From positions 1 to 39,260 of the forward strand of contig JACVGT010000042.1 of the NCBI GenBank assembly GCA_018992685.1: 39,260 nucleotides of DNA. The letters are read 5' to 3'. The position numbers and the translations under genes were made by a program. The notes beneath the pieces were generated by a model. The model was not told the DNA's origin. It was given only the letters and a program-made list of their open reading frames with translations, and did not search any database. Positions 33,610 through 39,260 of this stretch are shown here, in pieces; positions within the stretch are counted from its first letter, which is position 1, and each line of letters opens with the position of its first letter. Origin of the DNA: Theionarchaea archaeon (GTDB lineage: Archaea; Methanobacteriota_B; Thermococci; Methanofastidiosales; SZ-28-30).

Positions 33610-33629
33610 ACCAGAAACCATAACACGGC

Positions 33630-34061
33630 ATGCGGAAGTTTTCGGATGAAGAGCTTTTGGAGTTTCATCGAAAAGGGTTAACAGATAGGGAGATCAGTGA
33701 GAAGTTGGGTGTGACTCAGGCCGCAGTCAACTATCGCCGGGAGAAACTGGGTCTGGAAAATAATTACCAGCCAATCACATTTTCCGACCAGCAGCTGCTC
33801 GCCCTGTACAATCAAGGCTTGAATGATAGGGAAATAAGTGAAACCCTTGGCGTGACTCAAGCTGCTGTAAACTACAGAAGAGGGAGACTGGGACTGAAAT
33901 CGAATCACATATCGGAAAGAGTTTTCTCAACCCTGTATGAAGAAGGATTGTCTGCTGAAGAAATCGCTCACCGGTTGGATGCCCCGCTTCCAGCAGTTTT
34001 GCATAAGATGAAGAAATTCGAAATCGTTTCAGAACATGGTGTGGCAGAGGCAGAAGTATAA
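33630..34061 (+). CDS. Tandem helix-turn-helix DNA-binding protein
   Basis: The 143-aa protein consists of three HTH units. Units one and two (residues about 4-43 and 51-90) are near duplicates, sharing LTDREISEKLGVTQAAVNYRR versus LNDREISETLGVTQAAVNYRR. Unit three (about 97-130, LSAEEIAHRLDAPLPAVLHKM) is diverged. Helix-turn-helix repeats of this resolvase/sigma-70-like kind read DNA in tandem. No ligand-binding or catalytic domain is present. An inverted repeat of 8-bp arms lies just before the promoter. The gene is followed by a ribbon-helix-helix protein and then the 1379-aa surface protein, so it may help control surface genes; this is inference. Confidence 0.8.
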   Translation: MRKFSDEELLEFHRKGLTDREISEKLGVTQAAVNYRREKLGLENNYQPITFSDQQLLALYNQGLNDREISETLGVTQAAVNYRRGRLGLKSNHISERVFSTLYEEGLSAEEIAHRLDAPLPAVLHKMKKFEIVSEHGVAEAEV

Positions 34062-34134
34062 TTCAGGGACTCATTGTTCACCCCTTACTGATTTCTAGCT
34101 ACAACTGGTTTGCTTCAAAATCATTAAACATTGA

Positions 34135-34152
34135 CCGAAAGACTTATATAGG
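34135..34152 (+). promoter_or_regulatory. BRE/TATA promoter of the ribbon-helix-helix gene
   Basis: CCGAAAGACTTATATAGG is a strong archaeal promoter, about 42-59 nt before ATG 34194, with an AAGGTGG ribosome-binding site (34181-34187) in the leader. Confidence 0.6.
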
Positions 34153-34193
34153 ATTATTGTTAAAGGTGTCAAAACGAGTAAAGGTGGAAAGCT

Positions 34194-34364
34194 ATGAAAA
34201 ATATCACTTTCAAGAACATACCAGACAATCTGTACTACAAGGTAGTTGAATGGAAGGGAAAGTTGCGCTGTGCTACATGGCAGGATTTCCTCGAGAAGGT
34301 AATTTTCGTCCTGGAAGAATCTGAAGATACCATGGTAGTAGAACAGGCGTCAGAAAGAGCGTAG
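34194..34364 (+). CDS. Small ribbon-helix-helix DNA-binding protein
   Basis: This short gene (ATG 34194 to TAG 34362-34364) encodes 56 residues. It starts with a beta strand (NITFKNIP), then helix one (DNLYYKVVEWKGKL), a turn, and helix two (TWQDFLEKVIFVLEES). That is the order and spacing of Arc/CopG-type ribbon-helix-helix regulators, which bind palindromes as dimers of dimers. An AAGGTGG ribosome-binding site and a strong BRE/TATA promoter confirm it is expressed. It lies between the tandem-HTH gene and the surface-protein gene, and is the nearest candidate to bind the ACTAY-N4-ATAGT palindromes. A toxin partner is not visible, so a toxin-antitoxin role is unlikely. Confidence 0.72.
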   Translation: MKNITFKNIPDNLYYKVVEWKGKLRCATWQDFLEKVIFVLEESEDTMVVEQASERA

Positions 34365-34523
34365 AACGCTGGGAGGCATTGCCTGCCGCCTTCATACCAC
34401 TGCAACAACTTCTTGTGTGAGCACGAAGCTTTCTTACGAATCCGATCGTAATTTTGGATTTGTCACGCAAATGTCCCTTTATCTTCACAAAGGAAACCTC
34501 ACATGAAGATTTTGATTAAAGTA

Positions 34524-34540
34524 ACTACTATGATAGTAGT
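34524..34540. promoter_or_regulatory. Operator candidate ACTACTAT-G-ATAGTAGT
   Basis: Perfect 8-bp arms surround one base; the core also reads ACTAC-TATG-ATAGT, matching the recurring palindrome. It starts exactly 87 nt before the CGAAAAGTAT promoter element, the same distance as in the 39208 promoter. Confidence 0.6.
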
Positions 34541-34610
34541 AAACAGAAAAACAACGAAAAAGAAATCTTTCTTTTTATCCTCAACAATGACCTTATATGC
34601 CTTCCTTAAG

Positions 34611-34627
34611 CGAAAAGTATATAAAGG
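34611..34627 (+). promoter_or_regulatory. BRE/TATA promoter of the 1379-aa surface protein
   Basis: CGAAAAGTATATAAAGG is nearly identical to the element at 39075. Another TATA-like box (CCTTATATG, 34591) starts 20 nt upstream in both copies. Confidence 0.6.
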
Positions 34628-34735
34628 GATAGATGTATAAGAATTAAAACCTTCAATTAGACGAAAGTTCCAAAAGATGGCATGAGAAAAGTTCTCTGAC
34701 CATCTGGGATCAAGTCTGACAAAGGAGGAAAGGAT

Positions 34736-37700
34736 ATGGCAACCACAAAAAGAAAGGTTAACGGTCTTCTCATATGCGTGCTCCTGGCAGGGAGCATGAT
34801 CATACTGAACTCGAGAGAAGTAGCAGCCCAGAGTATTGGAGGTACTGTATACGAAGACTCCAACATGAATGGTGTCTTCGATGCAGGCGAGGGTTTCCTC
34901 ACGGGTGGAACAGTCTTTCTCGATCATCCTGCTGGAATCTCCATCCCCATTGGAGGAGGTGGTGTCTACAATTTGGCCACTTCCATGGGATTTCACTGGG
35001 TAACAGTACGTATCCCGGGTTACAAGGCAGTAACGAAGAACGTCAACGTCACAGGTGCCATGGCCGTAAACTTCGGAATGGTACCCTTTGAGTCCGTAAC
35101 AGGCAGAGCAGTGAAGACAGATGGCACTGGTGTTGTGGGCATGCATGTGGAAGTCTATGATCAAACATTCACGTATGTCATGGAAACCTACACCGATGCT
35201 TTTGGGAATTACTGTATCCATGGGTTGCCTCCAGGCATTTACAACTTGCGTATTCAAAAGGCAGAATACTTCGACCAGTGGAAATTCAATATCACAGTGG
35301 ATGGAACCACTATCAGTGGTGTGCAGTATAACTGGCACACTACATCCAACGTTGATTTCACCAATTTGAGTTACGATCACGGAATGGTTTTCGGAACAGT
35401 GAACAGTGGAGGGAATCCCTTGCCTGGAGCAGTGGTTGAGGTTCCCGGACTAGGGTTGAGTACTACGACGGACGTTTTCGGTAACTACAGTATCCATAAC
35501 ATTCCCGCAGGCTGGTTCTACATTGTGGCCAAGAAACCTGGGTTCCAGACCGGTGTTGAATTGATTTGTGTTACCAATGGAACTACCGGTCCTACAGGCC
35601 CCACCATCTTTAACCTGGTAACTGCAACGGGATTGCCCATAATACAAGGATCAGTCACAGATGGTCAGCAAGCCATTGAAAATGCACTGGTGGAAATACC
35701 CGGTCTCGGATGGTCATACGGAACTGGATTAGAGATTTACACCGACAAGGCGGGGTTCTACATTTTCGCCGACTACGGGGCCAGTAATTCGTACACTGCC
35801 CATCCTCTGACAGCAGGAAAATTCAACATTGTGGTGCGCAATGAAGCAGGAAGCGTTACTGATGAAAGCGATAATCACCACAAAACCAACGCTCGCATTG
35901 TCACAGCTCAAATGGGGCGAGTTACGGTCTCTGACTTCAGGTTAGAGGAGAACTATGGCATCAAATTCGGGCGCGTAATCAACACAGATGGAATTGGAGT
36001 TGAAGGGGCTACTGTCTATGTTCCCTACTCTCCGTATAAGACAGTGACAGACAGCAATGGAGTCTTCGCCATGAAGCTGCCCTCTGAAACCTATTCTGAG
36101 GACTGTGACTCAGCCGTGCTACCCTACCAGACAACTCGAGGATTTGACGAAATGACCTACTGTGGTATGATAGATACGTTCCAGACGAGCTGTACTGGAA
36201 CTCCTCCAGATTGCCATCGAATGCACAAAGCCCGGTATCTCATCAAAGCAGAAAAGGCATCATACACGGTAACGCTGGAATATTATATACCGGTTCCTGG
36301 AGGACCGGGACTTGCCAGTCCTCCTGATCCTTGTGACTTGTGCGAAAACGGCATCATCCTCAATCACAGGACAGGAATTCTCAAAGGACAGGTATATGAT
36401 GCAGGCGGGATGCCTGTCACCAATGGCTTCGTATTTGTGGCCGGACGTGACGTACCGCTGCTGGCCAATGGGTATTTCGAAACCCATGATGTGGCTCCAG
36501 GAATCTACACTGCTGCAGTCATCGATCCTACGAGGACCATTCTGGGAAGGGAGACTGGAATTCATGTCTATCCCGATCAGATTACCTACGAGATTATCAA
36601 TCTCGGTGCTACTCCCACTACTCATTTCATATCAGGATTCATCTACAGCAACAAGGTCATACCTGATGGTGCAGGTAATATGATTCCTGATACCAATGGA
36701 TATACGGCAGGCGCATCTTTTGATCCGGGAGAGGGAATTTATGGAGTTACCGTGGAGACGACTGCCAGCTCCAGTTACAATGCAACGACTGACAGTTATG
36801 GGTTCTACTGCATAACAGGAATTGACACGACAATAGCAGCCACTACTATCGTGGCAGTAAAGACTGGGTACATTACTATTGCCAATCCCTCAGTGACTCC
36901 TTCTTTTGTCCTAGCATTCTTCTCCGGGTTTGCAGGAACTGCAGGTGCCACTGTATCTCCCATGAGCAAGTTCAGAGGAAGTCTATCAGGGAGAGTAACA
37001 AATGAATCAGGAAGAGATGTATCCAGTGCCATAGCTGCGATTTGGGAGCCAGCCATGATTACGGACGAAACCGACACCAATGGATTCTACATCTTTGATG
37101 ATGTTGAATACGGTTCCTATTTGGTGATGGTGTGTGGCGGAGGAGCATGTGGTATTGACTACCAGGTGGCTTTCAGCCAGGGTTCCTATGCACCAGTGAC
37201 TGTCAATGGAAATGTGACCAAGGACATTACCATAGAGAAAATGAAGGGCAGAGTTGAAGGGATAGTGGACGACGGCGCCAATCCCCTTGTTGATGTTGCA
37301 GTAAGAATATCTGGAATGTATTCTGCTTCAACAGACAGTGCAGGGTACTATACGGTGCTGAACGTTCCTTCCGGTACGCATACTGCCTATGCATACGCAT
37401 ACGGATACATCCTGCAGAAGCACAACAACGCAGATCAGAGCATCGGTATTGTCGGAGGACAGATAGCAACTGCAAACTTCTCGTTGGCCGCTGGAATTAT
37501 GAACACCGGATGGGCAGATGGGTTCATAACTCTTGAGCTCACTGATGGGTTCTGCAATATTGTAGCCAGACTCAATCCATCCTTCGATTTTGCCTTGACT
37601 GATAGTGAAGGGTACTACCTGATCACCAATATCAACAGCGGAACCCAGTACTACGTACATGGTGAACTCGCTAACTACGAAGTCTCAGCTGCGGGTCCCT

Positions 37701-38875
37701 TTGCAGTGAGTGCAGGAACGGGCACACGAGTAGCTGTCATTCACCTCAGACGGTGCACAGGTACCATTGATGGATATCTCACAGATTCCCAGACTGGAGC
37801 ACCCATCGTGGGAGCCACAGTCAAACTCTCGGACATGAACAGGAACAGTGAGGTTTCGTTGTGGTCTCCCGGCGTGGACTACTACACAGATTACAGCAGA
37901 ACCCAGATATACCAGACGACCACTGATTCTCTAGGGTACTACCAGTTCACCCTTGTCCCATGGAATGACGCGAATACGTCCGGACTGAACAAAACGTGGG
38001 CATGGAGTGTGGTAGTCATCAAGACAGGGTATGCGGTGGGCACGAGCAATGCCGCAGTGGCGTGCGGTTCCACGAGTACGGTGAGCTTCACAGTTGATCC
38101 GTTGTGTGGAGTCTCTGGCACTGTGACATTTGACGTATTGTGTGCCACCACAAGCACGGTGACTGCTACCCAGGTTGCAGGCGGGGAAGAAGGACTCACT
38201 GAGTTTGGCTGGTCAACGAATGGTGTTGCCACCGTGACTACAAATGGAGGCAGTTACTATATCGGTCACTTGCACCCCGGAGCCTACAGCGTGACAGCCA
38301 CTGCAGGCAGCTGCATCATGAGCAGTCCATCCACACCCTATACGGGAGCTAATGCAGTAGCACTGAACTACAGGAAGACAACCCCAGATATTGACTTTGG
38401 ATTTGGCCTAGTTGGATCACCAAGTCCTGTGTCCGGATCTGAATCTGGATCTGAAACGGGAACAGGAACAACATCTGGTTCAGACTCTAGCAGTGGCTCG
38501 AGTTCTGAAACTGGTGACCAAGGATCCGGTAGCGAAGGAGATCAAGAGAGCGATTCTAGCAGTGGGAGCAGTACTACTCCCTCACAGGGCGGTCAGTCTC
38601 AGAGTCAGGAACCTGAACAGGGATCCTACTACAACAGACTCCTCAAAGAGGTAGCAGAAAACGTCGTTAAGCAGGCTAGAGCGCTGAAGAACAGGATCTA
38701 CGAAACGTTGGAAACAGATACCGTCCCAGATAATATCAGGCGGATGCTCACGCTGGCAGATTCCAACCTGGAGAATGCAGAGACGGCCCTCACTCAGCAG
38801 AACTACGTAGAGGTTCTCAAATTCGCGCAGACTGCCATTTCATACTACGAGAAGATCCTTCAAGAACTCACTTAA
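34736..38875 (+). CDS. Large secreted protein with carboxypeptidase-regulatory-like / SdrD-like repeats
   Basis: The 1379-aa protein begins with a signal peptide (KRKVNGLLICVLLAGSM, cut near VAAQ at about residue 32). An SdrD-like module with DSNMNGVFDAGEG opens the mature chain. About a dozen carboxypeptidase-regulatory-like beta-sandwich repeats follow, each with a G-x-V ... NPLPGAVVEV ... T-D-x-x-G-x-Y-x-I-x-x-[IL]-P-x-G rhythm. Around residues 1225-1293 comes a Ser/Gly/Glu/Gln-rich linker. The last 85 residues form a helical domain (YYNRLLKEVAENVVKQ ... YYEKILQEL). There is no transmembrane helix, LPXTG or PGF-CTERM sorting signal, so it must be held by the helical domain or released. It has a tandem promoter and a palindromic operator candidate upstream. 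Confidence 0.82.
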   Translation: MATTKRKVNGLLICVLLAGSMIILNSREVAAQSIGGTVYEDSNMNGVFDAGEGFLTGGTVFLDHPAGISIPIGGGGVYNLATSMGFHWVTVRIPGYKAVTKNVNVTGAMAVNFGMVPFESVTGRAVKTDGTGVVGMHVEVYDQTFTYVMETYTDAFGNYCIHGLPPGIYNLRIQKAEYFDQWKFNITVDGTTISGVQYNWHTTSNVDFTNLSYDHGMVFGTVNSGGNPLPGAVVEVPGLGLSTTTDVFGNYSIHNIPAGWFYIVAKKPGFQTGVELICVTNGTTGPTGPTIFNLVTATGLPIIQGSVTDGQQAIENALVEIPGLGWSYGTGLEIYTDKAGFYIFADYGASNSYTAHPLTAGKFNIVVRNEAGSVTDESDNHHKTNARIVTAQMGRVTVSDFRLEENYGIKFGRVINTDGIGVEGATVYVPYSPYKTVTDSNGVFAMKLPSETYSEDCDSAVLPYQTTRGFDEMTYCGMIDTFQTSCTGTPPDCHRMHKARYLIKAEKASYTVTLEYYIPVPGGPGLASPPDPCDLCENGIILNHRTGILKGQVYDAGGMPVTNGFVFVAGRDVPLLANGYFETHDVAPGIYTAAVIDPTRTILGRETGIHVYPDQITYEIINLGATPTTHFISGFIYSNKVIPDGAGNMIPDTNGYTAGASFDPGEGIYGVTVETTASSSYNATTDSYGFYCITGIDTTIAATTIVAVKTGYITIANPSVTPSFVLAFFSGFAGTAGATVSPMSKFRGSLSGRVTNESGRDVSSAIAAIWEPAMITDETDTNGFYIFDDVEYGSYLVMVCGGGACGIDYQVAFSQGSYAPVTVNGNVTKDITIEKMKGRVEGIVDDGANPLVDVAVRISGMYSASTDSAGYYTVLNVPSGTHTAYAYAYGYILQKHNNADQSIGIVGGQIATANFSLAAGIMNTGWADGFITLELTDGFCNIVARLNPSFDFALTDSEGYYLITNINSGTQYYVHGELANYEVSAAGPFAVSAGTGTRVAVIHLRRCTGTIDGYLTDSQTGAPIVGATVKLSDMNRNSEVSLWSPGVDYYTDYSRTQIYQTTTDSLGYYQFTLVPWNDANTSGLNKTWAWSVVVIKTGYAVGTSNAAVACGSTSTVSFTVDPLCGVSGTVTFDVLCATTSTVTATQVAGGEEGLTEFGWSTNGVATVTTNGGSYYIGHLHPGAYSVTATAGSCIMSSPSTPYTGANAVALNYRKTTPDIDFGFGLVGSPSPVSGSESGSETGTGTTSGSDSSSGSSSETGDQGSGSEGDQESDSSSGSSTTPSQGGQSQSQEPEQGSYYNRLLKEVAENVVKQARALKNRIYETLETDTVPDNIRRMLTLADSNLENAETALTQQNYVEVLKFAQTAISYYEKILQELT
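38389..38628 (+). repeat. Ser/Gly/Glu-rich low-complexity linker
   Basis: The coding sequence holds repeated TCTGGATCT- and AGCAGTGGC-like stretches encoding SGSESGSETG, SSSGSSSETG and similar units. It links the last beta-sandwich to the helical C-terminal domain of the 1379-aa protein and probably acts as a flexible or glycosylated stalk. Confidence 0.7.
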
Positions 38876-38897
38876 CTTCTTCTTTTTTCCTTTTTAA
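38876..38897 (+). terminator. T-rich terminator after the 1379-aa protein gene
   Basis: TTCTTCTTTTTTCCTTTTTAA follows the stop directly, consistent with archaeal oligo-U termination. Confidence 0.5.
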
Positions 38898-38919
38898 ATT
38901 ACTATCGTAATAGTAATTT
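38896..38919. promoter_or_regulatory. Palindrome AAATTACTAT-CGTA-ATAGTAATTT
   Basis: Perfect 10-bp arms surround a 4-nt centre. The core is ACTAT-N4-ATAGT (38901-38914), the first of three copies between the two surface-protein genes. Confidence 0.6.
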
Positions 38920-38954
38920 CAATTCACTACCCGAACGAGCCAGTATTCTTTCTT

Positions 38955-38968
38955 ACTACTTAAATAGT
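38955..38968. promoter_or_regulatory. Operator candidate ACTAC-TTAA-ATAGT
   Basis: This is the second copy of the palindrome, one arm with C instead of T, 54 bp after the first and 33 bp before the third. Confidence 0.45.
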
Positions 38969-38987
38969 ATCTTTTTTAGGAAAAGCA

Positions 38988-39001
38988 ACTATCATAATAG
39001 T
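38988..39001. promoter_or_regulatory. Operator candidate ACTAT-CATA-ATAGT
   Basis: This third copy begins 87 nt upstream of the CGAAAAGTAT promoter element, the same spacing as in the 34736 promoter. Confidence 0.55.
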
Positions 39002-39074
39002 AGTATTACAGGATTAGACCCTAGAAGAATATTTATTTATATTCAAAATAAAGACCTTATATAGGATGAATGAC

Positions 39075-39092
39075 CGAAAAGTATTTAAAGGG
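39075..39092 (+). promoter_or_regulatory. BRE/TATA promoter of the 39208 gene
   Basis: CGAAAAGTATTTAAAGGG is preceded 20 nt upstream by a CCTTATATA box (39055), the same pair as before the 34736 gene. Confidence 0.6.
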
Positions 39093-39207
39093 TAATAATC
39101 ATAAGCATTTAGCAAAGAATCAGAACTCAAATCCAAAATAATGGCAAGATATATTCCCTTGTCATTGAGGATGAAGTCTGACGAACCAATAGTAGGAGGT
39201 AAAAAAG

Positions 39208-39260
39208 ATGGAAAACAAACCAGCGAAGAGAGGCTTAAGCCTCTTCATATGCATCATACT
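39208..39260 (+). CDS. N-terminus of a secreted protein (partial)
   Basis: ATG 39208 follows an AGGAGGT ribosome-binding site (39194-39200). The 17 visible residues (MENKPAKRGLSLFICII) are the basic start and hydrophobic core of a signal peptide, similar in style to the neighbouring 1379-aa protein. Because its promoter and leader are a duplicated copy of that gene's, it is probably a paralogous surface protein; the coding sequence runs off the window. Confidence 0.75.
   Translation, partial: MENKPAKRGLSLFICII

Larger units (their letters stand above)
34365..34735. other. Regulatory region upstream of the 1379-aa surface protein
   Basis: No gene is seen. It holds a TTACGA-N6-TCGTAA inverted repeat (34434-34451), the ACTACTAT-G-ATAGTAGT palindrome (34524-34540), a CCTTATATG TATA-like box (34591), a BRE/TATA at 34611-34627, an ATC(A)AAGTCTGAC-like leader element and a GGAGGAAAGG ribosome-binding site. 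The last 220 nt are a paralogue of the region upstream of 39208. Confidence 0.55.

Noticed and set aside
34194-34364. Antitoxin half of a toxin-antitoxin pair
   Set aside because: No toxin-sized partner gene is adjacent on either side; the next gene is a large secreted protein with its own promoter.
34499-35380. Long open frame on the minus strand, opposite the start of the 1379-aa protein
   Set aside because: It covers the tandem promoter, ribosome-binding site and signal peptide of a clear plus-strand gene, and its translation shows no recognisable protein features.
38896-38919. Palindrome as a stem-loop terminator
   Set aside because: The arms are AT-rich and the hairpin would be weak; the core matches the operator-like pattern found elsewhere, and a T-rich terminator already precedes it.

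Overview
The window looks like a chromosomal segment of a non-halophilic, mid-GC euryarchaeote. Genes carry archaeal BRE/TATA promoters (CGAAA followed by TTTATATA-like boxes) about 25-35 nt before starts, and many transcripts appear leaderless. The gene content is archaeal: proteasome-activating nucleotidase, MBF1, a geranylgeranyl-reductase-family flavoprotein, ADP-forming acyl-CoA synthetase beta subunit, F420-dependent Mer, adenosine-specific kinase, and a FlaI/TadA-type secretion ATPase. Mer together with many surface proteins would fit a Theionarchaea/Methanofastidiosa-like or other anaerobic lineage, but that placement is only a guess. No rRNA, CRISPR array or insertion sequence was seen. 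One tRNA-Gly(TCC) is present.

Layout. 1-104: C-terminal end of a protein with an S-layer-type ending. 477-1515 (-): a two-gene operon of secreted/anchored proteins. 1767-6015 (+): a membrane-anchored FG-GAP propeller protein, a YhfC-type intramembrane protease and a MEDS-PAS-GAF-DUF835 sensor. 6165-6456: a possible gene remnant beside tRNA-Gly. 6518-8442 (-): adenosine-specific kinase coupled to a membrane-anchored M28 peptidase. 8522-12562 (-): a compact pilus/secretion operon of ATPase, two separate T2SF membrane proteins (Tad-like split) and prepilin peptidase. 12730-15822: radical SAM protein, GvpD/KaiC-like ATPase, membrane protein. 15948-17936: ADP-forming acyl-CoA synthetase beta, carbamate kinase and a small helical protein. 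17933-19447: a large HTH protein divergent from a small secreted cysteine-containing peptide. 19637-22360: membrane FKBP, MBF1 plus a 54-aa zinc ribbon, and PAN. 22846-24371: Mer translationally coupled to a multi-zinc-ribbon protein. 24497-31422: a small winged-helix-like protein coupled to a 2183-aa surface protein with a cytoplasmic tail. 31585-33437: a KaiC-like protein without its Walker A lysine, then a flavoprotein. 33630-34364: two small DNA-binding proteins (tandem HTH; ribbon-helix-helix). 34736-38875: a 1379-aa secreted beta-sandwich protein. 39208-end: the start of another secreted protein.

How it may fit together. The most notable signal is a recurring palindrome, ACTAY-N4-ATAGT, found by eye at five intergenic places. 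One lies in the leader of the secretion ATPase operon, one upstream of the 1379-aa surface protein, and three between that gene and the next secreted protein; a one-mismatch copy precedes the operon of the 2183-aa protein. The promoters of the 34736 and 39208 genes are also duplicated copies: the palindrome, a first TATA-like box, a second BRE/TATA and a GAAGTCTGAC-like leader motif occur in the same order, with the same 87-nt and 20-nt spacings. This suggests a surface-remodelling regulon that co-controls a Tad-like machine and giant envelope proteins, possibly through the small ribbon-helix-helix protein at 34194. The regulon is inference; the repeats themselves are directly visible.
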